DNA of 64,000 nucleotides, taken from contig JAIVEQ010000002.1 in NCBI GenBank assembly GCA_023838465.1, positions 109,397 to 173,396 of the forward strand, given 5' to 3'. Shown here in pieces: positions 8,684 through 16,921 of the stretch (position 1 is the stretch's first letter; each line of letters begins with the position of its first letter). The translations under genes and the position numbers were made by a program. The DNA comes from Candidatus Thiodiazotropha sp. GTDB lineage: Bacteria; Pseudomonadota; Gammaproteobacteria; Chromatiales; Chromatiaceae. The notes beneath the pieces were generated by a model, which was given only the letters and a program-made list of their open reading frames with translations, had not been told where the DNA came from and did not search any database.

Positions 8684-9187
8684 ATGGCATGTCATGTAAT
8701 AGGTATAAATGTCCTTAAACTACTTTCCAGGGCGCTCATACTTAATATCCTTTTCATCCTCAGCGTTTCGGCTGATCCTGAAAAACTGATTTCTGTTGAG
8801 AATATTCAGAAACTGGCAGCAGAAGCTAAACAGAATCAAATACCCATCCTGCTATTGGTTTCTCAATACCACTGTGGCTTTTGCGATCTGATGAAGGAGG
8901 AGATTCTTCAGCCGATGCAATTGGATAGCAGTTACCAGGAACGTGTATTGGTACGCGAGCTGTTGATCGATCAGGGAGAGACGGTCACCAATTTTCAAGG
9001 CAATCAAGAAGCTGCTGCGGATTTTGTTGATCAATATAATATTTTTGTCACACCCACCCTGTTGTTTCTCGATGCTGATGGTAAGGAGGCTGCGGAACGT
9101 ATCGTAGGCATAAATACCGTCGATTATCTGATCTTCTACATCGAAGATGCTATTGATTCAGCAACAGCCAATATGGTTCCGAAATAG
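8684..9187 (+). CDS. Exported thioredoxin-like protein (CGFC), paralogue of the preceding gene
   Basis: A 167-residue protein with the same layout as its upstream neighbour. It has a hydrophobic export signal (RALILNILFILSVSADPE), a redox-active CGFC in YHCGFCDLMKEEIL near residue 66, a matching acidic insert, and cis-proline in FVTPTLLFLDADGKE. The two proteins are clearly tandem paralogues, but they differ in most positions, so the duplication is old. The start is uncertain because no good ribosome binding site precedes the ATG at 8684. Its 3' end faces the convergent anti-sigma-like gene only nine bases away. It is probably a periplasmic disulfide reductase or a reductant carrier for an unidentified partner. 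Confidence 0.7.
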   Translation: MACHVIGINVLKLLSRALILNILFILSVSADPEKLISVENIQKLAAEAKQNQIPILLLVSQYHCGFCDLMKEEILQPMQLDSSYQERVLVRELLIDQGETVTNFQGNQEAAADFVDQYNIFVTPTLLFLDADGKEAAERIVGINTVDYLIFYIEDAIDSATANMVPK

Positions 9188-9195
9188 TACTAGTA

Positions 9196-9864
9196 CTACT
9201 CGACGTATTGCAGTAAATGCTCAGGCAGCGGATAGTCAGGGTAACGCTTTCTGAACTCGGTGAGAGCCCGCTGCCCTGCCTCAACCTTACCTGACTCTAT
9301 TTGCTGCCCAATTATCTCCAACCACAATTGAGGATCACTGTCGATTTCCCTGGTATCTTTTTTCTGCCTTCCCAGCTGGAGTAACTCTTTACGCCTCACT
9401 TCCTGTCGATCGGTCTGTTGTATTTGACGGTTTTGTGGTTCGGCATCGTGAGCGAATCCAGCAGGCGCTTGTCGGGTTTTGGCCGAAGAATCCTGCGGAA
9501 ATTCCATACTCGGTTTAGCAACAGATGGTGCCGGCATGGACATAGATTTGTGTGGAATCTCACTCGTTCTGGACCGTTGATTTGAATCTGGTGCTTCCAG
9601 AAGGAGTTCTTCTGACTCAGGTGCCAATTCTGGTGGTTCCACTAACTGTAAAGTCAATGTCACTCCCAGTAGAATAACGGCCGCTGAGGAGAGAGGGAAT
9701 AACCAACGCCGACGCCGACGACTTGCTTCACGGCTAGCGAGTGCCAAGATTTGTCGGTCAAGTTCAGCGCTTGGTAGCTCTTGTCGGGTTGTCTGATAGA
9801 GGGCTTGAATCGGATGATCATCCAAAGGAGTTTCAGGCTGTTTGCGCTGGTCACTCACAGGCAC
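9196..9864 (-). CDS. Predicted membrane anti-sigma-like protein
   Basis: A 222-residue protein with one membrane segment (WLFPLSSAAVILLGVTLTLQ, about residues 54-73) after a basic RRRRR stretch, so the N-terminal 50 residues are cytoplasmic. The periplasmic part is proline- and glutamine-rich, then ends in a helical domain (LLQLGRQKKDTREIDSDPQL onward). It overlaps the 3' end of the ECF sigma gene by ten bases, a layout typical of translational coupling between sigma and anti-sigma factors. I see no zinc-binding HxxxCxxC motif, so the anti-sigma role rests on context and topology. Confidence 0.6.
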   Translation of the reverse strand: MPVSDQRKQPETPLDDHPIQALYQTTRQELPSAELDRQILALASREASRRRRRWLFPLSSAAVILLGVTLTLQLVEPPELAPESEELLLEAPDSNQRSRTSEIPHKSMSMPAPSVAKPSMEFPQDSSAKTRQAPAGFAHDAEPQNRQIQQTDRQEVRRKELLQLGRQKKDTREIDSDPQLWLEIIGQQIESGKVEAGQRALTEFRKRYPDYPLPEHLLQYVE

Positions 9865-10397
9865 TCCTCCATCAGCTTACGAAGTTGTCTCAAGGCATAA
9901 CGGAGGCGACTCTTCACTGTCTCCCTGCCAACGCTAATCATGGTTGCTATCTGTTCCAGAGTGAGGCCTGCCTCCTCCTTCAGTAGAAACACTTCACTCT
10001 GCTCATGAGGTAGTGATACTAGATGACGCTTCAGCATTTCACTGCAGTCGAGATCGTGCAACAAGCCATCTGGTGTCTTACCTGGATCTTGAACAGTCGT
10101 CATATCCACCTCATCTGCGACAATTCGCAGATGTTCCCTCCTGAAACGATCGATCTTAAGATTACGGGCAATCTGAAAAATATAGGCCTTGAATGAACCT
10201 TGCTTGAAGGGTTTTGCCGTTGCAATAATCCGAGACCAAACTTCCTGATAGAGCTCTTCCGCATCTGCACGTGTATTGCATGACCTGAGCAGGAAGAGAT
10301 AGAGCGATTGACGATATCGCTCATAGACCAGTTCGAAGGCCTGTGTGTCACCCTTGCAATAGCGTCTGTACAACTCCTCATCACTGATCTCATTCAC
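9855..10397 (-). CDS. ECF RNA polymerase sigma factor
   Basis: A 180-residue sigma-70 family protein consisting only of regions 2 and 4, as in extracytoplasmic-function sigma factors. Region 2 covers about residues 10-85 (DEELYRRYCKGDTQAFELVY, then DAEELYQEVWSRI, then FKAYIFQIARNLKIDRFRRE). Region 4 covers about 120-175, with the helix-turn-helix LTLEQIATMISVGRETVKSRL. It lies between the VWA lipoprotein gene (43 bases upstream) and the predicted anti-sigma gene (10-base overlap), all on the minus strand. Its operon may therefore answer an envelope signal through the lipoprotein. The target promoters are not evident in the window. Confidence 0.9.
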   Translation of the reverse strand: MNEISDEELYRRYCKGDTQAFELVYERYRQSLYLFLLRSCNTRADAEELYQEVWSRIIATAKPFKQGSFKAYIFQIARNLKIDRFRREHLRIVADEVDMTTVQDPGKTPDGLLHDLDCSEMLKRHLVSLPHEQSEVFLLKEEAGLTLEQIATMISVGRETVKSRLRYALRQLRKLMEECL

Positions 10398-10440
10398 TCG
10401 TACAGTGTCCTATATACAGCGTAGTAACCCATTGTAGACA

Positions 10441-12162
10441 TCAACCATCCAGACTTGCAGCAAGATTCACCAATCGTTGAAACTCTCCCCGATAACCAAA
10501 CCTGTCTTTCCCACGTGCACTCATCACTAAATTCGTCACATCATCAAAACTAAATGATTCAGTGTATCGCCCTCCCCGAAGTAGTTGAGAAAAACCAGCT
10601 ACAGCAGCGCTGAAGCGATAGTTGTCACTGGTACGCTGGAGATTATTCTGCAGGGTATGCGGCAATATCGGTTGTTCAATCAAGTGGGAGGATCCTTCAG
10701 ACGGAAGCTTATAACGCAACCGTAAATGAGCGATCTCATCCTGAACAGCTACTGTACTCTTACTAACACCATAGCGTAATCCGCCAAGTCGTTGTCCCGG
10801 TTCTCCTACCAGGGAAATCTCATACAGTGCAGTCACCGTATGACCAGCCCCAATATCACCTGCATCAACCTTGTCGTTGTTAAAATCCTCCTGTGCCAAC
10901 AAGCGGTTTTCATAGCCTATCAACCGGTACTCGGCAACCATTGCCGGATTCCATTCAATCTGGATTTTCACATCCTTGGCGATCATCTGTAAAGTGGCGT
11001 TAAGCTCCTCAACCAAAACCTTCTGTGCTTCATTGACTGTATCGATATAGGCATAGTTACCATTACCCTTATCCGCCAGTTGCTCCATTAAATGGTCGTT
11101 GTAGTTCCCCTGTCCAAATCCCAATGTTGTGAGGCTGATTCCCTGTTTACGTTTAGCTTCGATAAGCTCCATCAGCCGCTGATGGTCTACCGTACCCACA
11201 TTAAAATCACCATCTGTGGCTAAAATAACCCGATTGATTCCTCTGTCGATACGGCCCTGCTCTGCCATAGCGTAGGCGAGGTGGATACCAGCCGATCCGT
11301 GGGTAGAACCACCTGCAGTCAATCGCTCCAGGGCAGCCACGATTTTAGCCTGTTGATCACCCGGTGTCGGTTCCAGCACAACGCCGGAAGCACCTGCATA
11401 TACCACCAGTGAGATGCGGTCATTACCATTCATCTGCTTGACCAACAGTTTGAATGCCGACTTCAGTAAAGGCAGTTTGTCCTGCCCATTCATCGAACCA
11501 GAGACATCGATCAAGAAAACCAGGTTGGATGCTGGACGATGCTTCTTTACCGCTTCATATCCCTGAATGCCTACATGTACCAAATGAGACTGTGCATTCC
11601 AGGGTGTTGGACCTACCTCAGTGGTTACAGAGAAGGGTTGAGTCGACCCATCAGGTTGAGGATAGTCGTAGTTAAAGTAATTGATCAGTTCTTCAGCTCG
11701 CACCGCATCCTTTGGTGGTAGCTGTCCCTGATTAAGGAAGCGTCTTACCAAAGCGTAAGCACCTGTATCAACATCAATACTAAAGGTGGAAACCGGCACT
11801 TGACCAACTGACTTGACCCCATTATCGACAATTTCCCCATACCTCTCCCTGTCTACAGATGTAGAAGGTGCACGAATACCAGCTAGTCCCGTCATGGCTT
11901 TATAGTGAGGGTGTGAACCAGAAGCCATCTCCTGGTCTGCTGCAGCTGGTGCATGGGGTATTCGCATCAATCGAGCATCCTTCTCCGTCCCTGACCGGGA
12001 TTCCTCTCTATCTTTTTTACTGATATGAGGTAGCGTTTCGAGGGAACGTTCGGATAACCGCTCTTGAGTGGTGGGATTATCGACTGCAGTTGTACAGGCA
12101 GCGAGCAGGCCACACAACACAAAGGTTGGCAGCTTACAAATCAGGTTAGGTGTATACATCAA
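10441..12162 (-). CDS. VWA-domain lipoprotein, YfbK-like (with DUF3520)
   Basis: A 573-residue exported lipoprotein. The signal peptide ends in the lipobox LLAAC with cysteine at about residue 22. Three regions follow: a YfbK-type N-terminal domain (STFSIDVDTGAYALVRRFLN; EELINYFNYDYPQPDG), a von Willebrand factor A domain starting at LVFLIDVSGSMNGQ with the metal-binding DxSxS, and a C-terminal DUF3520-like part. Such proteins bind divalent metal and usually mediate protein contacts at the envelope. The gene is first in the minus-strand unit with the ECF sigma and the anti-sigma-like gene. This makes it a candidate signal input or output of that regulon. Confidence 0.85.
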   Translation of the reverse strand: MMYTPNLICKLPTFVLCGLLAACTTAVDNPTTQERLSERSLETLPHISKKDREESRSGTEKDARLMRIPHAPAAADQEMASGSHPHYKAMTGLAGIRAPSTSVDRERYGEIVDNGVKSVGQVPVSTFSIDVDTGAYALVRRFLNQGQLPPKDAVRAEELINYFNYDYPQPDGSTQPFSVTTEVGPTPWNAQSHLVHVGIQGYEAVKKHRPASNLVFLIDVSGSMNGQDKLPLLKSAFKLLVKQMNGNDRISLVVYAGASGVVLEPTPGDQQAKIVAALERLTAGGSTHGSAGIHLAYAMAEQGRIDRGINRVILATDGDFNVGTVDHQRLMELIEAKRKQGISLTTLGFGQGNYNDHLMEQLADKGNGNYAYIDTVNEAQKVLVEELNATLQMIAKDVKIQIEWNPAMVAEYRLIGYENRLLAQEDFNNDKVDAGDIGAGHTVTALYEISLVGEPGQRLGGLRYGVSKSTVAVQDEIAHLRLRYKLPSEGSSHLIEQPILPHTLQNNLQRTSDNYRFSAAVAGFSQLLRGGRYTESFSFDDVTNLVMSARGKDRFGYRGEFQRLVNLAASLDG

Positions 12163-12272
12163 GGGTTCTCCAATTTGTTGTGTTGTATTTAGGAGAACGC
12201 AGCAAAAAGCTGAATGGGGTTAATTGGTGTGAATTTTTTAATCCCTGGTTGCAGTTTATGTTGCAGCCAATG

Positions 12273-12332
12273 TAGGGTGCGGCCCTGCCGCACCATGCTG
12301 TCCGATATTCGGTGCGGCAGGGCCTCACCCTA
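12273..12332. repeat. Palindromic REP-like repeat
   Basis: Two 22-base arms, TAGGGTGCGGCCCTGCCGCACC (given here only as its family: TAGGGTGCGG then CCCTGCCGCACC) at 12273-12294 and its imperfect complement at 12311-12332, separated by 16 bases. It lies between two minus-strand genes. Partial relatives occur at 26622-26646 and 51561-51579, which points to a dispersed extragenic palindrome family. It may also slow or terminate transcription from midA. Confidence 0.6.
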
Positions 12333-12381
12333 GCTCACCAAACTTAATCGAACATACAAATTCGGGCTTGCGTTTTGTACT

Positions 12382-13638
12382 TTACAGCCGCTCACAAAAG
12401 TCCCGCAGGCTGAAGCCCTGCAGGTTCATGTCCAGATCTTTCAGTAGTCCCAATACCTTGAACCGTTCACCCATCTCTGAAGGCAAAGTCAAACGTTTCA
12501 CACCCTGTACCAATGACATATGCTTTTTCAGGTTATTGGGATCGGAATCGGCCAACAAACTATCAAGACCGTTGGCAATTAGAAAATGTGCCTGAGTTGT
12601 ATAGCCACCCAAATTGAAACCCGCCTCAATCGCAGCCCGAGTGGCTGCCGTAAAATCGACCTGGCTGGTAATATCCTGCAGACCAACCCAACGGAATGGA
12701 TCGGTATGGGACCGATGGCGATAATGGCACATCAGGGTACCCCGGTTGCGTTGGGGGTGGTAGTACTCCGTACCGCTGTATCCGTAGTCGATCAGGATCA
12801 CTGCACCACGCCGCATGGCCGCCGCCAAGGCAGATATCCAGGAGGCTTGACGTAGATTGATCTCCGAAACATAATCCGATGGCAAGCTGCCTCTGGCCTG
12901 CTGGATGTCGTTTACTGCATCTACCAGCCCCGGCGTTACCGGGTCATCGAAGCACTCTTTCAAACCCAGTTCATCGGAAACAACAAAACACTCCTCGACA
13001 GCACCATCCATAATCCGAAACCGGTTGACCGGCATCGCATCCAATAACTCGTTAGCGATCACCACACCGCAAAACCCACTTGGCATATCATCCAACCAGT
13101 CCACCAGAGAGAGTAAATGTGGAACACGCGCTTCCAGTGTCTGATATTGGCGAGATTGTAACTCTGGACTGACCTCTAAGATCAGATAGCGCTGAGGTAG
13201 TGCTCCAAGATCCTCCAATTCTGTCAGCAAATCAGCAGCCAGGAGACCTGAACCGGCACCAAACTCCAATACCTCACCCTCTAACATAGCCGATAAGACA
13301 GGTTCTACCTGGCGGGCCAGGCATTGCGCAAACAGCGGTGAGACCTCAGGAGAAGTGATGAAATCCCCCTGTTCACCAAATTTACGACTGCCCGCCACAT
13401 AGTAACCAAGCCCTGGTGCATAGAGTGCCATCTCCATAAAATGATCGAAGGGGATAGCACCACCCGCCTTTTCGATAGTGCGTCTTATTTGACGCAACAA
13501 CCTATCGCTCACTGCCTGTGAAGTGGCGTCAGGCAAAGGCAGTGTCCTGCCTGATGAGACTGGCTGATCGCTGAGACAATCTGGCATATGTTTAGAAACC
13601 TGTATGAATCCGTTAGAGTAGACGCTGCATTCAACCAT
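12382..13638 (-). CDS. MidA/NDUFAF7-family SAM-dependent methyltransferase
   Basis: A 418-residue class I methyltransferase of the COG1565/DUF185 family. The mitochondrial member NDUFAF7 methylates an arginine of a complex I subunit, while bacterial substrates are not established. Family marks are MALYAPGLGYYV, GDFITSPEVSPLFAQCLA, the SAM loop VLEFGAGSGLLAADLL, VVIANELLDAMPVNRF, and LIDYGYSG. The start at 13638 has a good CAGGA site upstream. An internal ATG at 13587 lies nearer the usual family start but has a poorer site. The gene is divergent from folM, with only 11 bases between the two start codons. A link with the NDUFA9-like gene 4 kb away is suggestive only. Confidence 0.85.
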   Translation of the reverse strand: MVECSVYSNGFIQVSKHMPDCLSDQPVSSGRTLPLPDATSQAVSDRLLRQIRRTIEKAGGAIPFDHFMEMALYAPGLGYYVAGSRKFGEQGDFITSPEVSPLFAQCLARQVEPVLSAMLEGEVLEFGAGSGLLAADLLTELEDLGALPQRYLILEVSPELQSRQYQTLEARVPHLLSLVDWLDDMPSGFCGVVIANELLDAMPVNRFRIMDGAVEECFVVSDELGLKECFDDPVTPGLVDAVNDIQQARGSLPSDYVSEINLRQASWISALAAAMRRGAVILIDYGYSGTEYYHPQRNRGTLMCHYRHRSHTDPFRWVGLQDITSQVDFTAATRAAIEAGFNLGGYTTQAHFLIANGLDSLLADSDPNNLKKHMSLVQGVKRLTLPSEMGERFKVLGLLKDLDMNLQGFSLRDFCERL

Positions 13639-13649
13639 GGAGTTCCTGT

Positions 13650-14405
13650 ATGACGCAAAGCCGAGTCGACTTGGCGGGAAAGAGCGCCCTGATTACAGGA
13701 GCAGCACACCGAATCGGTGCAGCTATCGCCTGTCAGTTACATGCGGAAGGCATGGATATTGTACTGCACTATCGCAACTCTAAAGAGGCTGCTGAGAGAC
13801 TGAAGCAAGCGCTAGAAGCTGATCGACCCAACTCTGTCTGGCTATTACAGGCAAACCTTCACCAGCCTGATAGTTACCAGCACTTGATTAGCGAGGTCGA
13901 GGCCAAGTGTAGCCGATTAGACCTACTGGTAAATAATGCCTCCAGCTTCTATCCGACCCCTGTGGAAAGCGCCAGCCATGCCCAGTGGGACGACCTTATC
14001 GGTAGCAATCTCAAGGCCCCCTTTTTCCTCTCTCAGGCTGCTGCACCACTGTTGCGCAAGACAGAAGGCTGCATCATCAACCTGGTGGATATCCATGCTA
14101 GACGGCCACTCAAGAATTACCCCATCTATTCAGTCGCCAAAGCAGGCAATGCAATGCTGGTCAAATCCCTGGCCCGGGAGTTGGGACCTAAAGTCCGTGT
14201 GAATGGCATTGCACCTGGCGTCATACTATGGCCAGAACAGGGGCTGAGTGAGCAGCAACGAGAGACTATCCTTGATCGTACTGCCCTGAAACGAGCCGGG
14301 ACACCTGAAGACATCGCCCGTACCCTGCTTTTTCTCTATCGTGACGCCCACTACGTCACCGGACAGATTATTGCCGTCGATGGTGGTAGAACATTGCAAC
14401 AGTGA
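13650..14405 (+). CDS. folM: Pteridine reductase / dihydromonapterin reductase (SDR)
   Basis: A 251-residue classical short-chain dehydrogenase/reductase that reduces pterins with NADPH. The coenzyme loop is ITGAAHRIGAAIA, where the arginine replacing the usual glycine pattern marks pteridine reductases. NNASSFYP is the NNAG-like motif, and YSVAKAGN gives the catalytic Tyr-x-x-x-Lys. The C-terminal VTGQIIAVDGGRTL is typical of the fold. A GGAG site lies seven bases before the ATG. The product would provide tetrahydromonapterin or tetrahydrobiopterin-like cofactor. The gene shares a very short start-to-start region with the MidA-type methyltransferase, so each promoter must lie inside the other gene. 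Confidence 0.8.
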   Translation: MTQSRVDLAGKSALITGAAHRIGAAIACQLHAEGMDIVLHYRNSKEAAERLKQALEADRPNSVWLLQANLHQPDSYQHLISEVEAKCSRLDLLVNNASSFYPTPVESASHAQWDDLIGSNLKAPFFLSQAAAPLLRKTEGCIINLVDIHARRPLKNYPIYSVAKAGNAMLVKSLARELGPKVRVNGIAPGVILWPEQGLSEQQRETILDRTALKRAGTPEDIARTLLFLYRDAHYVTGQIIAVDGGRTLQQ

Positions 14406-14550
14406 TACAGATTGTATTGACGCCTTAAATCGTATCGTTCTTATATACGACAAGAAGATCAAGTGATCAGTAACAACCTGCAAGCAACACGAGCGCAGCA
14501 TTTCAAAATTCATAATAAAAAACTCAACTTAGATATATGAGCTAGAACCC

Positions 14551-15970
14551 ATGACAGAAGTGACTACTGGCCTGACATTCAGACAAAGCGTCGACCACAT
14601 GGTGGATCGTGCCCTGGCACTCATGGAACTCGAACCCGGCATTGCCAATGCAATAAAGTCCTGTACCTCCGTTTTACAAGTCAGTTTTCCTGTGGAAATC
14701 AGGGGAAAGGTGGAGGTCTTTACTGGTTGGCGTGCTGTACACAGCATCCACCGCCTCCCTGCAAAGGGGGGGGCTGCGCTATTCAGAAAGCGTAGATCAG
14801 CACGAGGTTGAGGCTCTCGCTGCCCTCATGACCTACAAATGCGCCATTGTCGATGTCCCTTTCGGTGGATCGAAGGGGGGACTCTATATCAATCCGAATA
14901 ACTACTCTCGGGATGAGTTGAAGTTGATCACACGCCGATTTGCACGAGAACTCGCAGCACCTGGATTTCTAAACCCCGCAACTAATGTCCCCGCCCCTGA
15001 CATGGGTACCGGGCAGCGTGAAATGGCCTGGATAGCCGACACCTATAAACATCTCTATCCCGAAGATATCAATGCCCTTGCCTGTGTAACCGGAAAACCG
15101 GTGGCCCATGGTGGTATCAATGGCCGCACAGAGGCCACCGGTCGCGGTGTTCAGTATGCCTTACAAGCATTTTTTCGTCATAAGGAAGAATTGAATGCCA
15201 CAGGACTGGATGGTGACTTGGAAGATAAGCGAATCATCATCCAGGGACTGGGGAATGTAGGTTATCACGCAGCCAAGTTTCTCTCTGAGGAAGATGGCGC
15301 CAAGATTATTGGCATCATTGAGTGTGATGGGGCAATCTACAATCCAGAAGGCATACATGTGGAAGAGGCCCACTATCACAGATGCGCTCATGGCGGTCTA
15401 AAAGGCTTTGCGGGAGGCACATTTATCGAGAACGGACCCTCACTCCTGGAGTACGAATGCGACATTCTAATTCCTGCCGCTATTGAAGGGGTAATCTCTG
15501 AGAATAATGCACTGAAAATCCACACAAAACTGATCGCGGAAGCAGCCAATGGCCCCATCACATTCGAAGCTGACCGTCTTCTGCGTAGCCGAGGTATCAC
15601 CATTCTGCCTGATGCCTATGTCAATGCTGGCGGCGTGGTAGTCTCATACTTCGAGTGGATCCGCAACCTCAGCCATATGCGCTTTGGACGTATCGAACGT
15701 CGTCTGGATGAGGCTCGCGGCCAACATGTTGTGGCGGCACTAGAACAAACCACCGGAAAACAGGTACCCGATTGGATCAGCGCCAGTCTTTCACGGGGTG
15801 CCGACGAATTAGACTTAGTACGCTCCGGCCTTGACGACAGCATGCGACTGGCCATGCAGGAGATCATCGATATCCGCAGTCGTAAACCTGAAATTGAAGA
15901 CTATCGAACAGCAGCCTATATCATTGCTCTACAGAAACTTGCACGTTCCTATATCGATATTGGTGTATAG
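14551..15970 (+). pseudogene. Glu/Leu/Phe/Val dehydrogenase, frameshifted in a G8 tract
   Basis: Two overlapping frames together encode one NAD(P)-dependent amino acid dehydrogenase of about 472 residues, which would deaminate glutamate or a related amino acid. The first frame (from 14551) gives MTEVTTGLTFRQSVDHMVDR through RAVHSIHRLPAKGG and then runs out of frame. The second carries LRYSESVDQHEVEALAALM, the catalytic lysine region PFGGSKGGL, PAPDMGTGQREMAW and the Rossmann loop GLGNVG. The break is at 14766-14773, a run of eight G. Seven would keep the frame (AAG GGG GGG CTG). All downstream conserved residues are intact. This could be a recent mutation, a sequencing slip or slippage-based expression. 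An ATG at 14732 could start a truncated second-frame product. Confidence 0.85.
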
Positions 15971-16441
15971 CTCACACTCTAAAGACAACGCCTCTTTACA
16001 AAATGGAGATTCTGTATAAGAATTAACTTCCTATTCTGTCTGTATAGTAAGATATCTCAATTTTTTTTTAATAATTCGATAGACCATCGCCCACACAATG
16101 GATTAGCAGGACATGGATGTTAGATACAATCAAGCCTTTTATCGTGGTTTCAGCCACAACACACCCTCAACTCCCGTTTCACTCGATAGGACTACACCCT
16201 ACATTCGATATATCCAGTGATACGGCAAAGACAGCATCAACATTAAAGTAGTCGTTTCTCAAACAACCCATATCCTATCTATCGGGTGAAATGTTGATCT
16301 GTCATGGTGGCAACAGCATGAGTAAAAATATTCGATTTCAATATGAATAGCATCGCTACAGACTGCCCACTAAACCTCAACTGAAAAATCGGAATGAAAA
16401 CTACATATGGATATAACCCTTAAGTAAAGAGGAAATGAAGC
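15971..16441. other. Intergenic region, no gene recognised
   Basis: About 470 bases between the dehydrogenase and the bacteriohemerythrin gene. The region is AT-rich, with a T8 run near 16061-16069. It presumably contains the hemerythrin promoter. I see no ORF, RNA gene or clear palindrome. Confidence 0.5.
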
Positions 16442-16837
16442 ATGTCATTAATGCAATGGATAGATGAAAAGTATGCTACCAATGTTGAAGTTTGCGATGA
16501 TCAGCACAAAGAGCTGTTCGACCGAGTTAACGCCCTGAATGATGCAGTCAAAAGTAACGACCGCGCTGACATCGGCAATCGCCTCGATAATCTGATCGAC
16601 TATGTCGCAGTCCACTTTGAAACAGAAGAGCGCATGATGGAAGAGCGTGGGTATCCCAAACTCGATGCCCATCGTCAGGAGCACAATCTACTCGTAAAGA
16701 TCTGCACCGATCTTCAAGAAAAGTTTCACTCTGGCGAAGCAGATATTGGAGAGAGCACCATGGAGTTCATTAAAAACTGGCTAGACCATCATATCCCTGT
16801 TATTGACAAGTGTTATAGCCCAGCACTGAGTAACTGA
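16442..16837 (+). CDS. Bacteriohemerythrin
   Basis: A 131-residue single-domain hemerythrin that binds oxygen at a non-haem di-iron centre inside a four-helix bundle. All seven iron ligands can be read: His22, His58, Glu62, His77, His81, His117 and Asp122, in the motifs DDQHKEL, HFETEE, HRQEH and HHIPVIDK. Stand-alone bacterial hemerythrins store or deliver oxygen to respiratory or methane-oxidising enzymes, or sense oxygen with a signalling domain. No signalling domain is fused here. The site GAGGA precedes the ATG. The gene is monocistronic, with a strong terminator 40 bases downstream. Confidence 0.95.
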   Translation: MSLMQWIDEKYATNVEVCDDQHKELFDRVNALNDAVKSNDRADIGNRLDNLIDYVAVHFETEERMMEERGYPKLDAHRQEHNLLVKICTDLQEKFHSGEADIGESTMEFIKNWLDHHIPVIDKCYSPALSN

Positions 16838-16879
16838 ACTTTCAAAAAATGATGTTAAGCCAGATGTGGCTTCATCCTT

Positions 16880-16921
16880 GCGGGACCCAGGGTGCCCCCC
16901 ACTCAAGGGTCCCGCTTTTTT
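16880..16921 (+). terminator. Rho-independent terminator of the bacteriohemerythrin gene
   Basis: A perfect 9-bp stem, GCGGGACCC (16880-16888) with GGGTCCCGC (16907-16915), an 18-base loop and six T directly after. It reaches the stop codon of the convergent helicase gene. Confidence 0.9.
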
